From positions 62,001-126,000 of the forward strand of contig CAMAXF010000003.1 of the NCBI GenBank assembly GCA_945862305.1: a stretch of 64,000 nt of DNA, written 5' to 3'. Positions within the stretch are counted from its first letter, which is position 1; each line of letters opens with the position of its first letter. The notes below the pieces were generated by a model. It was not told the DNA's origin, did not search any database, and was given only the letters and a program-made list of their open reading frames with translations. Positions 26,507 to 36,114 of the stretch are shown in pieces. The position numbers were made by a program, and so were the translations under genes. The DNA comes from Bordetella parapertussis (lineage in GTDB: Bacteria > Pseudomonadota > Gammaproteobacteria > Burkholderiales > Burkholderiaceae_A).

Positions 26507-27273
26507 AGCCGGGTGACCGCCGGGTTGCCCCGGAGCCCAAGCCGCTCGAGCCCAAATGGGGTGGCCGTCGCCCAGCCCCGCCATCAGAACCCCCGTCCGA
26601 GAACCAGGGCCTGGCCAGCGAGCGGCTGCGTGCACGCATGGTCGAGCGCCTTCGGCAAACTGGCATTGCAGACGAGGGCGTCCTTCGTGCGATGGGTCAA
26701 CTGCCTCGACATCGGTTTGTGGATCCCGCATTGGCGAGTCGAGTCTATGAGGACACGGCCCTGCCGATTGGCTACCAGCAGACGCTCTCGCAGCCCTTTG
26801 TGGTGGCGCGTTCGCTCAGCCTGGCCCGCGCGTATTGTCGGGCATCGGGGGGTGTTCAAAGGGCCTTGGAGGTGGGCACGGGCTGCGGTTATCAGGCAGC
26901 CGTCATGGCCAGCCTCTTTCCCACGGTTGCATCCATTGAGCGCATCGAGGGCCTGCATCAGGATGCTCGCCGAAACCTTGCGCCCCTTGCCCTGTCGAAT
27001 CTTCATCTCTTGCTGGGCGATGGCCTTCAGGGCTGCGAGGCCATGGCGCCCTTCGAGGTCATGGTCTTGGCTGCGGGCCTGCCTGACATGCCACGCGAAT
27101 TGTTGAGACAATTGGGCGTGGGCGGCGTGATGGTCGTGCCGTTGGGCTGGCCCGACCAGCGACTGGTCGTGGTGCGCCGTGGGCTGGATGACCAGACGGG
27201 TGCGCCTGTTTTTGAGCGGTTCGAATTCGATGCGGTGCAGTTTGTGCCGATACTGAAAGGTGTTCAACGATGA
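26485..27273 (+). CDS. pcm: protein-L-isoaspartate O-methyltransferase
   Basis: A 262-aa SAM-dependent methyltransferase that repairs isoaspartyl damage in ageing proteins. Motif I is LEVGTGCGYQAAV; PRHRFVDPAL and the substrate-binding LPIGYQQTLSQPF are conserved. A ~40-residue basic and Pro-rich N-terminal extension precedes the domain. The start is GTG at 26485, overlapping surE by 22 bases; a later start is possible but surE-pcm overlap is typical. Confidence 0.94.
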   Translation: MARSPSLKPGDRRVAPEPKPLEPKWGGRRPAPPSEPPSENQGLASERLRARMVERLRQTGIADEGVLRAMGQLPRHRFVDPALASRVYEDTALPIGYQQTLSQPFVVARSLSLARAYCRASGGVQRALEVGTGCGYQAAVMASLFPTVASIERIEGLHQDARRNLAPLALSNLHLLLGDGLQGCEAMAPFEVMVLAAGLPDMPRELLRQLGVGGVMVVPLGWPDQRLVVVRRGLDDQTGAPVFERFEFDAVQFVPILKGVQR

Positions 27274-28238
27274 CTGATGCAGTGCTGCGACGACATCGCG
27301 GACCCACCTGGGCATGGCTGGGCTTGTCTCTGGCCTTGTTGGCTGGGTGCGCCCAGTTTCAGGCGCCGTCACCGATTGAGTCTCGCAAGGTCGGGGCTGC
27401 CAAGCCCGCAGACCAGCGCACTGCGAGTGGTCGGGCTTTGGCCGACTTGGCTCCAGTTCCCGAGGGCTTTTACCGTGTTCGGCGCGGCGACACGCTGGTG
27501 GGCATCGCCCTCGAGCACGGCGTGGACTGGCGTGAACTGTCTCAGTGGAATCAGATTGAGAACCCCAACCTGATCGATGTGGGGCAGGTGCTTCGCGTTC
27601 GCGAGCCCAAGCCAGAGCAGCCTGCATCCTCCAACACGCTTGCGCAGTCTGAGCCGATTCAGAGCCGCCCCTCCACCATGCAGATTCGTCCGCTGGAAGG
27701 TCGCCCGGTGGCCTCGGGCATGTCCTCCGATCAGCCACCCGCAGCCAACGAAACCATCACGGAGGTGGCGCCCTCTGTTCAGCCTGGATTGCCCACCGCA
27801 CCTGCAGATCCCACCATGGTTGCGAGTGCCCCCACCAGCGTGCCGGAGCAGGCGGCAACGCCCCTGGTGACAAACCTGCGCTGGGGATGGCCGGCCAATG
27901 GCCAGGTGATCACCGGCTTTTCAGACGGTGGCAGCAAGGGCATTGCCATTGCCGGTGCGCCGGGTGAGGCGGTCTTCTCTGCTGAGCAGGGTCGGGTGGT
28001 CTATAGCGGTAATGGCCTGCGGGGCTATGGGAACCTGGTCATCGTGAAGCATCCAGACGACTTCATCACCGCCTACGCCCACAACCGCAGCATCCTGGTG
28101 AAAGAAGGACAGACCGTGAAGCGGGGTCAGAAGATTGCAGAGTTGGGCATGTCGGATGCCGACAAGCCCATGCTGCATTTCGAGGTTCGCCGAGGCGGCA
28201 AGCCGATCGATCCGATGTCGGTCTTGCCGTCGCGCTAA
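27270..28238 (+). CDS. nlpD: NlpD-type lipoprotein with LysM and degenerate LytM domain
   Basis: A 322-aa lipoprotein (lipobox LALLAGC, Cys27) with a LysM peptidoglycan-binding repeat (YRVRRGDTLVGIA, about residues 68-112), a Pro/Thr/Ser linker and a C-terminal M23-like domain. Active M23 enzymes need HxxxD and HxH; here the first His is lost (SKGIAIAG) and AYAHN replaces the second, so the domain is probably an amidase activator as in NlpD/EnvC. It overlaps pcm by ATGA. rpoS, normally next, is absent. Confidence 0.92.
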   Translation: MTDAVLRRHRGPTWAWLGLSLALLAGCAQFQAPSPIESRKVGAAKPADQRTASGRALADLAPVPEGFYRVRRGDTLVGIALEHGVDWRELSQWNQIENPNLIDVGQVLRVREPKPEQPASSNTLAQSEPIQSRPSTMQIRPLEGRPVASGMSSDQPPAANETITEVAPSVQPGLPTAPADPTMVASAPTSVPEQAATPLVTNLRWGWPANGQVITGFSDGGSKGIAIAGAPGEAVFSAEQGRVVYSGNGLRGYGNLVIVKHPDDFITAYAHNRSILVKEGQTVKRGQKIAELGMSDADKPMLHFEVRRGGKPIDPMSVLPSR

Positions 28239-29057
28239 TTGACACCCGTTCTCGTTTTCGACCTGGAGACGATCCCCGATGTGGCGGGCATTCGTCGGCT
28301 GGGCCTGGCACCCGAGGGCCTGGATGATCGAGAGACGGTGGCCCATGTTCAGGCCGAGCGCGCTGCCAAAGGGCAGGGCGAGTTCCTGCCGCTCTACCTG
28401 CAGCGCGTGCTCACCATCGGTTGTGCCTTTCGCGACCAAGAGGGCTTTCGCGTCAAGTGCCTGGGGGATGGCTTCGGGGCTGAGGATGCCGACGAGGCCC
28501 AGCGCATCCGACAATTCTTCAATGCGGTGGAGCGGCACGTCCCCCAGCTGGTGACGTGGAACGGCGGCGGCTTTGACCTCCCGGTCTTGCACCATCGGGC
28601 CATGCAACATGGCATCGTGGCCCCCCAGTACTGGGACCAAGGCGACCACAACCGCGACTTCAAGTACAACAATTACCTGAGCCGCTACCACAGCCGTCAT
28701 CTCGACCTCATGGATGTCCTGGCCAACTTCAGTGGTCGGGCCAGCGCGCCACTCGATGCCATGGCCCAGCTCTGTGGGTTTCCAGGCAAGCTCGGCGAAG
28801 ACGGCGCCAAGGTCTGGGATGCCTTTCTCGATGGCCGCGCCGATGGGGTGGCAGCCTACTGTGAGACCGATGTGGTCAACACCTATCTCCTCTATGTGCG
28901 TTTTCAGACGATGCGAGGTCAGCTCTCCGCCGAGGCCGCCCGCGAGGAGATGCGCCTGGTTCGTGCGTCGCTCTCGGCCAAGATTGGTCAGCCGGGAGAG
29001 TTGCTCGAAGGCGCCCATTGGACACGTTTCTTGGACGCCTGGACCACGGATCTCTGA
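28239..29057 (+). CDS. PolB-like 3'-5' exonuclease (DEDD family)
   Basis: A 272-aa predicted exonuclease like the proofreading domain of family B polymerases. Acidic motifs are VFDLETIPD (ExoI), WNGGGFDLPVL (ExoII) and YCETDVVNTYLL (ExoIII). It probably degrades single strands of DNA or RNA. It begins at TTG directly after the nlpD stop, without a good ribosome site, suggesting coupled translation. It ends just before rlmD. Confidence 0.85.
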   Translation: MTPVLVFDLETIPDVAGIRRLGLAPEGLDDRETVAHVQAERAAKGQGEFLPLYLQRVLTIGCAFRDQEGFRVKCLGDGFGAEDADEAQRIRQFFNAVERHVPQLVTWNGGGFDLPVLHHRAMQHGIVAPQYWDQGDHNRDFKYNNYLSRYHSRHLDLMDVLANFSGRASAPLDAMAQLCGFPGKLGEDGAKVWDAFLDGRADGVAAYCETDVVNTYLLYVRFQTMRGQLSAEAAREEMRLVRASLSAKIGQPGELLEGAHWTRFLDAWTTDL

Positions 29058-29059
29058 GC

Positions 29060-30493
29060 ATGGGCCGCAGAACCATTGGGGCGCCCAAGCCACTGCGGCG
29101 CATGGGGCCGCTTCGGATTGAGTCGGTTGACCTGGAGGCCCAGGGCATCGCGCGGTACGAGGGCAAGGTCGTCTTTGTGGCGGGCGGACTCACCGGCGAG
29201 GATGTGATGGTCGAGGTGCTTCGGGAGCGACCGAGTTACATCAAGGCCCGAGCAGTGGAATGGGGTTCGCAATCCCCCGATCGGGCCACGCCACCCTGCC
29301 CGCATTTCGGGGTGTGCGGTGGCTGCAGCATGCAGCATGCGACGCCATCGGCCCAGGTGGCCATCAAGCAGCGTGTTCTCGAGGACAACCTCTGGCACAT
29401 CGGCAAGCTTCGGCCCGCAGAGGTGCTCTCGCCAATCCGGGGGCCATCCCTGGGCTATCGGGCGCGCGCGCGGCTGTCGGTGCGGTGGGTCGATAAAAAA
29501 GGTGGGCTGCTCGTGGGCTTTCGCGAACGGGCGAGCAGTTATGTGGCGCAGATGGACACCTGCCGAGTCCTGCACCCTCGGGCGGCCAAACTGCTGCCCC
29601 TGCTGCGGGACTGCCTCGCGAGCCTGTCGACGGCCAGAGACATTCCGCAGGTCGAACTCGCCGTGGGCAAGGCAGACGTGGCGGCCGTGCCCGGAGATGT
29701 CCTGGTCTGGGTCATCCGACACCTGGTCGCCTTGCCGCCTGAGGACGAGGCCACGCTTCAGGCGTTCGCCGATGCCCACGGGGTTGTCTTCTGGTCTCAG
29801 GCTGGCGGGCCGGCCACGGCAATGCCCTTGTGCTGGCCGGGCAAGTCTCTTGCAGACCCTGCAGAGATGCCCGGCCTGTTCTATTCCTTGCCGGCCTTCA
29901 ACATTCGGATGCCTTACTCGCCGGTCGATTTCACCCAGGTGAATTTTCAGATCAATCGCGTGCTGGTCTCCCGGGCCATCGGCCTGCTGGAACTCTCGGA
30001 TGACCATCGCGTGGCAGATTTCTTCTGTGGCCTGGGCAATTTTTCGCTGGCCCTTGCGCGTCGGGCAGGATCGGTCGTGGGCTATGAGGGGAGCGCCGCG
30101 CTCATTTCGCAGGCCGCACGGGTGTGCGAGGCGCATGGCCTGCAGGCACGGGCTCGGTTCGAGGCGGCAAACCTATTTGAGATCGACCTTGCCTGGCTCC
30201 AAGGCCAGGGCGAGTTTGACCGCGTGCTTTTGGACCCACCCCGTGAGGGCGCGCAGGCCCTGTGCGAGGCCTATGCCGCCTGGTCTCTCGAGGGCGGAGG
30301 GCCGGACCGAATGGTCATGGTTTCTTGCAACCCCGCCACCCTGGCCCGAGACGCGGCCATTCTGGTGCATCAGGGGGCCTGGTCATTGGACCAGGCGGGC
30401 ATTGTGAATATGTTTCCCCAAACGGCCCACGTGGAATCGATCGCAGTCTTCAAAAGAAAACCGGCCGAGGGCAACGCCACACGGCCGGCTTGA
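29060..30493 (+). CDS. rlmD: 23S rRNA m5U1939 methyltransferase RlmD
   Basis: A 477-aa SAM enzyme. It has an N-terminal TRAM domain (ESVDLEAQGIARYEGKVVF), the [4Fe-4S] cluster CPHFGVCGGC, SAM motif FFCGLGNFSLALA and catalytic Cys in VSCNPATLARD. It methylates U1939 of 23S rRNA. The ATG at 29060 follows the exonuclease stop by two bases. Its last codons contain the hairpin that terminates the opposing yccA transcript. Confidence 0.95.
   Translation: MGRRTIGAPKPLRRMGPLRIESVDLEAQGIARYEGKVVFVAGGLTGEDVMVEVLRERPSYIKARAVEWGSQSPDRATPPCPHFGVCGGCSMQHATPSAQVAIKQRVLEDNLWHIGKLRPAEVLSPIRGPSLGYRARARLSVRWVDKKGGLLVGFRERASSYVAQMDTCRVLHPRAAKLLPLLRDCLASLSTARDIPQVELAVGKADVAAVPGDVLVWVIRHLVALPPEDEATLQAFADAHGVVFWSQAGGPATAMPLCWPGKSLADPAEMPGLFYSLPAFNIRMPYSPVDFTQVNFQINRVLVSRAIGLLELSDDHRVADFFCGLGNFSLALARRAGSVVGYEGSAALISQAARVCEAHGLQARARFEAANLFEIDLAWLQGQGEFDRVLLDPPREGAQALCEAYAAWSLEGGGPDRMVMVSCNPATLARDAAILVHQGAWSLDQAGIVNMFPQTAHVESIAVFKRKPAEGNATRPA
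30452..30488 (-). terminator. intrinsic terminator of yccA inside rlmD
   Basis: On the minus strand CCGGCCG pairs with CGGCCGG (30482-30488 and 30461-30467) with an inner GGC/GCC stem, followed by TTTTCTTTT. It lies 23 bases beyond the yccA stop and inside the last codons of rlmD. Confidence 0.75.
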
Positions 30494-30510
30494 GCGGGTC
30501 TTGCTGCGTT

Positions 30511-31209
30511 TTACTCGCGGTTGCCACCGCCAAAGAGCGACATCAGCAGCACCACCAGGTTGCTGAAGATGTTGTAGACGCTCAGGTAGACCGACAGGGT
30601 GGCGCTGACATAGTTGGTTTCACCACCGTTGACGATGCGCTGAAGGTCGACCAGCAGGAAGACCGAGAAGATCACCACGGCCAGCAGAGAGATGGTGAGC
30701 ATCAGGGCCGGCATCTGCAGCCAGATGTTGGCAATCGAGGCCACGATCAGCAGGAGCACGCCCAAGAACAAGAATTTGCTCATGCTGCTCAAGTCTTTCT
30801 TGACGACCGTGGACAGTGAGGCCATGCCAAAGAAGATGACACCGGTTCCACCCGCGGCCACGGCGATGATCTGGCCGCCGTTGCCCATTCCAAGGGCCAC
30901 GCTCAGGATGCGGGAGAGCATCAGGCCCATGAAGAAGGTGAAGCCCAGCAGCAGGTAGACGCCCACCACGCTGTGCTTGGTGCGCTCAATGCCATAGAAG
31001 AAGGCAAAGGCAATCCCCATGAAGAGCAGCATGCTGATGAGCGGGCTGCCCTCGAACAGCGAGAAGCCCACCGACATGCCCACCCAAGCGCCCAGCAAGG
31101 TGGGCACCATGGTGGCGGCCAGCATGAGGTAGGTGTTGCGCAGGACACGGTTCTGACCCGCGCTTTGGACGCGGCCAGTGGACTGCAGGTCATTCAGTTG
31201 CGGGATCAT
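30511..31209 (-). CDS. Bax inhibitor-1/YccA family membrane protein
   Basis: A 232-aa inner-membrane protein with seven likely helices spread evenly from residue ~25 to the C-terminus, the BI-1/YccA layout. YccA in E. coli is a substrate and modulator of FtsH protease; the FtsH partners HflK and HflC are also encoded in this window. AAGGAG precedes the ATG. It is divergent from ndk. Confidence 0.88.
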   Translation of the reverse strand: MIPQLNDLQSTGRVQSAGQNRVLRNTYLMLAATMVPTLLGAWVGMSVGFSLFEGSPLISMLLFMGIAFAFFYGIERTKHSVVGVYLLLGFTFFMGLMLSRILSVALGMGNGGQIIAVAAGGTGVIFFGMASLSTVVKKDLSSMSKFLFLGVLLLIVASIANIWLQMPALMLTISLLAVVIFSVFLLVDLQRIVNGGETNYVSATLSVYLSVYNIFSNLVVLLMSLFGGGNRE

Positions 31210-31229
31210 TGCGAAAGTTCTCCTTCAAG

Positions 31230-31295
31230 AGATGTGATTCCAGCCTCTATAATCTCAGGTTTAGTTGACAAATCAAGGCATTTTGCTTTGATTAC
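31230..31295. promoter_or_regulatory. divergent yccA/ndk promoter region
   Basis: The 157-base gap between the divergent starts is the only AT-rich stretch nearby. It contains a perfect TATAAT on the plus strand (31248-31253) and a TTGACA at 31265-31270. They are not correctly spaced with each other; on the minus strand TTATAG/TATAGA sits about 40 bases upstream of yccA. Exact promoters are uncertain. Confidence 0.35.
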
Positions 31296-31366
31296 AACCC
31301 AAGCCCATGGGTTTTAGACGGGGTTTGGGTCAAATAATTCCAACCGTTTTCAAGAAAGTGACTGTC

Positions 31367-31795
31367 ATGCTAGTGGAGCGCACCCTGTCCATCATCAAGC
31401 CCGACGCCGTGGCCAAGAATGTCATCGGCGAGATCTATTCACGTTTTGAGAAGGCGGGCCTGAGGGTGGTCGCTGCCCAGATGATGCATCTGTCTCGGGC
31501 GCAGGCCGAGGGCTTCTATGCCGTCCACCGTGAGCGTCCCTTTTTCAAAGACCTTGTCGACTTCATGGTTTCTGGGCCTGTGATGATCCAGGTGCTCGAG
31601 GGCGAGGGGGCCATCGCCAAGAACCGCGACTTGATGGGCGCCACCGACCCCAAGAAGGCCGCGGCAGGCACCATCCGAGCCGACTTCGCAGACAGCATCG
31701 ATGCCAACGCCGTGCACGGCTCCGATGGCCCCGAGACGGCCCAGCAAGAGATCGCCTTCTTCTTCTCCGGCTTGTCGGTCCACCGTCGGGGGTAA
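31367..31795 (+). CDS. ndk: nucleoside diphosphate kinase
   Basis: A 142-aa enzyme that moves the gamma-phosphate between nucleoside di- and triphosphates through a phospho-His. [15 protein letters not shown] is the standard start, and [12 protein letters not shown] carries the catalytic His. The ATG at 31367 matches family length; the frame is open upstream but the extension is not NDK-like. rlmN follows 31 bases downstream. Confidence 0.97.
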   Translation: MLVERTLSIIKPDAVAKNVIGEIYSRFEKAGLRVVAAQMMHLSRAQAEGFYAVHRERPFFKDLVDFMVSGPVMIQVLEGEGAIAKNRDLMGATDPKKAAAGTIRADFADSIDANAVHGSDGPETAQQEIAFFFSGLSVHRRG

Positions 31796-31826
31796 GGCGC
31801 TCGGGCCCGGTCCGGCGGGAACGCTC

Positions 31827-32909
31827 ATGGTGAACCTCTTGGACTTCGGGCCCCAGGCCCTTCGTGATTGGGTGGTGTCGATCGGGGAAAAACCCTTTCG
31901 GGCCACCCAGCTTCAGAAGTGGTTGCATCAGTCATGCGCCACCGATTTCGAGGACATGACCAATCTGGCCAAGGCGTTCAGGGGGAGCCTGGCCGCCATG
32001 GCCGAGATTCGCTCGCTGCCGGTCTTGGCGGACCAAACTGCCGCCGATGGCACCCGGAAATGGCTGCTCGATGCCGGACAGTCCAATGCCATCGAGACCG
32101 TCTTTATTCCCGAGGACGATCGCGGCACCCTGTGCATCTCTTCTCAGGCCGGCTGCGCCGTCAACTGCCGTTTCTGCTCCACGGGCCATCAGGGCTTTGC
32201 TCGAAATCTCACGACCGCCGAAATCATTGGTCAGCTGCACATGGCCAACCGGCTGCTGGAGCGGCCAGTGACCAATGTGGTGATGATGGGCATGGGCGAG
32301 CCGCTGCTGAATTTCGATGCGGTCTTGCCGGCGCTCGAGCTCATGCTCGATGACAACGCCTACGGTCTGTCGCGCAGGCGGGTGACGGTCTCGACCTCGG
32401 GCGTCGTGCCCATGATGGATCGACTTGCCCAGGCCTGTCCGGTGGCCCTGGCGGTGTCGCTTCACGCCTCCACCGATGCCCTTCGCAACGAACTTGTGCC
32501 CCTGAATCAGAAGTACCCGTTGGCGGAGCTCATGTCGGCCTGTCGCCGATATCTCGAGGTCGCTCCCCGAGACTTCATTACTTTTGAATACGTGATGCTC
32601 GAGGGCATCAACGATTCAGCGGAGCAGGCCTGGGCACTGATCGATCTGGTCACGCGCGAGGCGGTGTCCTGCAAGTTCAACCTCATTCCTTTTAATCCAT
32701 TTCCGGGCTCAGGCCTGAAGCGCTCGCGGCCGGAGACGATCCGCATGTTCGCGAACATTCTCACGGAGGCCGGCTTTGTGACGACCATTCGCCGAACCCG
32801 CGGCGATGACATCGATGCGGCCTGTGGCCAGCTCGCGGGTGCAGTCCAAGACCGAACCCATGTCCAACAGCGCATCCAAATCCAACGCGAGGTGAGCCGT
32901 CATGTCTAG
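31827..32909 (+). CDS. rlmN: dual-specificity RNA methyltransferase RlmN
   Basis: A 360-aa radical SAM enzyme that makes 2-methyladenosine in 23S rRNA (A2503) and in tRNA (A37). The CxxxCxxC cluster motif is [22 protein letters not shown] and the C-terminal [17 protein letters not shown] (with the methyl-carrying Cys) are typical. The ATG at 31827 lies after the conserved ndk end, and ispG overlaps the stop by eight bases. Confidence 0.96.
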   Translation: MVNLLDFGPQALRDWVVSIGEKPFRATQLQKWLHQSCATDFEDMTNLAKAFRGSLAAMAEIRSLPVLADQTAADGTRKWLLDAGQSNAIETVFIPEDDRGTLCISSQAGCAVNCRFCSTGHQGFARNLTTAEIIGQLHMANRLLERPVTNVVMMGMGEPLLNFDAVLPALELMLDDNAYGLSRRRVTVSTSGVVPMMDRLAQACPVALAVSLHASTDALRNELVPLNQKYPLAELMSACRRYLEVAPRDFITFEYVMLEGINDSAEQAWALIDLVTREAVSCKFNLIPFNPFPGSGLKRSRPETIRMFANILTEAGFVTTIRRTRGDDIDAACGQLAGAVQDRTHVQQRIQIQREVSRHV

Positions 32910-34149
32910 CCAGCCTTTTGCCTGCGGCCCTGCCGAGCGACGCATCACGCAGCAGGTGCATGTCACCTGGGGAAGCAGCCATGTCTCAATTGGCGGGGGT
33001 GCGCCCGTGGTGGTGCAGTCCATGACGAACACCGACACGGCCGATGCCATCGGCACGGCCATACAGGTCAGAGACCTGGCCTTTGCAGGCTCGGAGCTCG
33101 TTCGCATCACGGTCAATACGCTGGAGGCAGCCGAGGCGGTTCCGGCCATCCGCGATCAGCTCGACAAAATGAACTGCCCGGTTCCCTTGGTCGGCGACTT
33201 CCACTTCAACGGGCACAAGCTGCTGGCCCAGGTGCCTGCATGCGCCGAGGCGCTCTCCAAGTATCGAATCAACCCAGGCAATGTTGGCCGCGGCAGCAAG
33301 CGCGACACGCAGTTCGGCGCCATGATCGAGGCCGCCCAGCGGCATGGCAGGCCGGTTCGAATTGGCGTGAACTGGGGCAGCCTCGACCAAGACCTGCTGG
33401 CCCGGCTCATGGATGAAAATGCGGGCCGGCCCGAGCCCTGGGATGCGCAGGCCGTGATGCGTGAAGCCTTGGTGACATCCGCCATCGAGAGCGCAGAGCA
33501 GGCGGTCCAGTGGGGCATGGGCCGCGACCGAATCACCCTGTCGGCCAAGGTGTCTGCGGTTCAAGACCTGATCTCTGTCTATCGCGCCCTGTCTCGGCGC
33601 ACCGACTTCCCACTGCACCTGGGCCTCACCGAGGCTGGGATGGGCAGCAAGGGCATTGTGTCCTCCACCGCGGCCATGGGCGTGCTGCTGCAAGAGGGCA
33701 TCGGCGACACCATTCGGGTCTCCCTCACGCCAGAGCCTGGTGGCGATCGGCGCAAGGAAGTTGTGGTGGCCCAAGAGATGCTTCAGGTCTTGGGCCTGCG
33801 GGCCTTCACGCCCTTGGTGATTGCCTGCCCGGGCTGTGGCCGAACCACCTCGACGTTCTTCCAGGAATTGGCCGACAAGGTGCAGGTCTATCTCCGGGAT
33901 CAAATGCCGGTCTGGCGCAGGCAGTACCCGGGTGTGGAGTCGATGAATGTGGCGGTCATGGGCTGCGTGGTCAACGGGCCTGGCGAGAGCAAGCACGCCA
34001 ATATCGGCATCTCGCTGCCGGGCACGGGCGAGCAGCCCGTGGCGCCGGTCTACATTGATGGCGAGCGGGGCCCCACACTCAAGGGCGATCGCATTGCCGA
34101 GGAGTTTCAGGCGCTCATCGAGGATTACGTGGTGAGGCGCTACGGCTGA
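32902..34149 (+). CDS. ispG: 4-hydroxy-3-methylbut-2-enyl diphosphate synthase
   Basis: A 415-aa iron-sulphur enzyme of the MEP pathway turning MEcPP into HMBPP, the substrate of IspH. A TIM-barrel N-terminal part ([28 protein letters not shown]) is followed by the C-terminal cluster domain with CPGCGRT and GCVVNGPGE. It overlaps rlmN by eight bases and hisS by one (TGATG). No pilW or rodZ-like gene separates rlmN from ispG here. Confidence 0.97.
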   Translation: MSSQPFACGPAERRITQQVHVTWGSSHVSIGGGAPVVVQSMTNTDTADAIGTAIQVRDLAFAGSELVRITVNTLEAAEAVPAIRDQLDKMNCPVPLVGDFHFNGHKLLAQVPACAEALSKYRINPGNVGRGSKRDTQFGAMIEAAQRHGRPVRIGVNWGSLDQDLLARLMDENAGRPEPWDAQAVMREALVTSAIESAEQAVQWGMGRDRITLSAKVSAVQDLISVYRALSRRTDFPLHLGLTEAGMGSKGIVSSTAAMGVLLQEGIGDTIRVSLTPEPGGDRRKEVVVAQEMLQVLGLRAFTPLVIACPGCGRTTSTFFQELADKVQVYLRDQMPVWRRQYPGVESMNVAVMGCVVNGPGESKHANIGISLPGTGEQPVAPVYIDGERGPTLKGDRIAEEFQALIEDYVVRRYG

Positions 34150-35471
34150 TGGACAAACTGGTTGGCGTGAAGGGCATGAACGATCTGCTCCCGGAGCAGA
34201 TGCGCCAGTGGGAGCGGCTGGAGGCCGCCGTGGCCGAGACCTTTCGGCTCTATGGCTATGCCGCCATCCGAACCCCGATTTTGGAGCCCACCGCCTTGTT
34301 CGTGCGCGGCATTGGCGAGGTCACCGACATCGTCGAAAAAGAGATGTACACCTTCACCGATGCCCTCAATGGTGAGCAGCTCACGCTTCGGCCCGAGAAC
34401 ACGGCAGCCGTGGTGCGCTCGGTGATTGAGCACAACCTGCTCTACGACGGCCCACGGCGCCTGTGGTACTTCGGCCCCATGTTTCGCCACGAGCGTCCTC
34501 AGAAGGGGCGGTATCGGCAGTTCTATCAGTTTGGCGTGGAGGCCCTGGGCATGGCTGAGCCCGAGGTCGATGCCGAGCAGCTGCTCATGATCTGGCGTCT
34601 CTGGGATCGCCTCGGCATTGCGCCAGCAGACCGGCCTCAACTGCAATTGAACTCCCTGGGCTGCACCGAGGAGCGGCTGGCCCACCGTGCGGCCTTGGTC
34701 GAGCACTTCACGCGCCATGCGGGCCTACTCGATGAAGACGCCAAGCGACGCCTGCCGACCAATCCCTTGCGCATCCTGGACACGAAGAACCCGGCCATGG
34801 CCGAGGTGGTGCAGGGCGCGCCCACCCTCGATGCGTTTTTGGGGGAGGCTTCGCGCACCCATCAAGACCGTGTCTGCCAGGCACTCGCCGATGCGGGTGT
34901 TCCGTTTGTCATGAACCCTCGCCTGGTGCGCGGGCTCGATTACTACAACCTCACCGTGTTCGAATGGGTCACGGATCGACTCGGCTCGCAGGGCACGGTC
35001 TGCGGAGGCGGACGCTACGATGGGCTGGTGGCCCAGATGGGTGGCAAGCCAGCGCCGGCCTGCGGCCTGGCCCTGGGCGCAGAGCGACTGCTTGCGCTTC
35101 TGGAGGGGGTGGCTCCCATGGCGCCTGCGGCCCCCTTGGATGTCTATCTGGTGAATTGGGGCGACGAGGCTGCCGCGGGTGGCCTGCGGGCCATGTCGGT
35201 GGCCGAGACCTTGCGCGCCCAGGGGCTGCGGGTGCTCATGCACACCGGTGGCCAGAGTGTGAAGTCTCAAATGAAGAAGGCCGATGCCAGTGGCGCAGCC
35301 TTCGCAGTGATTCTCGGAGAGGCCGAGCGTGCGGCTGGCCTCGTGGCGGTCAAGCCACTGCGTGGCGACCGAGAGGGCGGGCTGGCCCAGCAAACGTTGG
35401 CGCCATCCGAGGCCGCTGGCCTGATTCGTCGTGAATTGGTTTCTCAAGGAGGCAGTGACCGTGCGGGATGA
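34149..35471 (+). CDS. hisS: histidyl-tRNA synthetase
   Basis: A 440-aa class II synthetase. Motif 2 is [19 protein letters not shown], the HisA motif [13 protein letters not shown] is intact, and motif 3 lies in [13 protein letters not shown], followed by an anticodon-binding domain. It charges tRNA-His. The window also encodes the paralogue HisZ, which lacks this role. The start overlaps the ispG stop. Confidence 0.97.
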   Translation: MDKLVGVKGMNDLLPEQMRQWERLEAAVAETFRLYGYAAIRTPILEPTALFVRGIGEVTDIVEKEMYTFTDALNGEQLTLRPENTAAVVRSVIEHNLLYDGPRRLWYFGPMFRHERPQKGRYRQFYQFGVEALGMAEPEVDAEQLLMIWRLWDRLGIAPADRPQLQLNSLGCTEERLAHRAALVEHFTRHAGLLDEDAKRRLPTNPLRILDTKNPAMAEVVQGAPTLDAFLGEASRTHQDRVCQALADAGVPFVMNPRLVRGLDYYNLTVFEWVTDRLGSQGTVCGGGRYDGLVAQMGGKPAPACGLALGAERLLALLEGVAPMAPAAPLDVYLVNWGDEAAAGGLRAMSVAETLRAQGLRVLMHTGGQSVKSQMKKADASGAAFAVILGEAERAAGLVAVKPLRGDREGGLAQQTLAPSEAAGLIRRELVSQGGSDRAG

Positions 35472-36114
35472 TCTCGAGCAACAGGAACAAATGGACGCCC
35501 TGCGGGGCTTCTGGCGTGAGAACCGTCGCTGGATTCTCTCGGTGTTCATTGTGATTGGTGGTGGCTGGGCTGGTTACCAGGGCTTCCTCGCCTGGCAGGG
35601 CAGTCGGGCCGTGGCGGCCACGCAAATGCTCGAGCGCATGGAGGCTGCGCTGGCTGCCGACAAGCTCGAGGAGGCCGAGGCCCATGGCCTGCTCCTTCTG
35701 AAGGAGCATGGCAGCTCCACCCATGCGAGCCTGGCTGCCTTGCGGCTTGCACGCGTTCATGTGGCCAGCGGTGCCCTCGACAAGGCACTGCCCATGCTGG
35801 CCCATGCAGCCAAGAGCTCCGATGACTCCATCGCCTGGATTGCCCGCGTGCGTGCAGCCACGGTGCTCATGGACCTTGACCGATTGCCAGACGCCCTTCA
35901 GCAGTTGGAGGGTGAGCCGCCCGCGGCCGCACTGGGCATGGTGCAGGATCGTCGAGGCGATGTGCTCTCGCTCATGAAGCGTTGGGATGAGGCCCGGTCT
36001 GCATGGGAGGCTGCACAGAAGGCCCTGCAGGCCAATGCCGAAGACGCTCGAGGCGCTGAGTTGGTGGCGCGTAAACTCGCGTCATTGGACGCCTTTGCCC
36101 AAACAGGACAATGA
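35461..36114 (+). CDS. yfgM: YfgM-type membrane-anchored TPR protein
   Basis: A 217-aa protein beginning [20 protein letters not shown], with one membrane helix (about residues 26-44) and a periplasmic TPR-like helical domain. YfgM binds the SecYEG/PpiD complex and helps pass outer-membrane proteins to chaperones. The GTG at 35461 sits eight bases after AAGGAGG and within the hisS 3' end. bamB follows by ATGA overlap, consistent with a shared envelope role. Confidence 0.88.
   Translation: MRDDLEQQEQMDALRGFWRENRRWILSVFIVIGGGWAGYQGFLAWQGSRAVAATQMLERMEAALAADKLEEAEAHGLLLLKEHGSSTHASLAALRLARVHVASGALDKALPMLAHAAKSSDDSIAWIARVRAATVLMDLDRLPDALQQLEGEPPAAALGMVQDRRGDVLSLMKRWDEARSAWEAAQKALQANAEDARGAELVARKLASLDAFAQTGQ

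Noticed and set aside
27921..29093. A 390-codon minus-strand frame opposite nlpD and the exonuclease
   Set aside because: Both plus-strand proteins have recognisable motifs; the antisense product has none.
31248..31270. TATAAT and TTGACA near ndk as one promoter
   Set aside because: They are in the wrong order on the plus strand (TATAAT lies before TTGACA), so they cannot form a single sigma-70 promoter.
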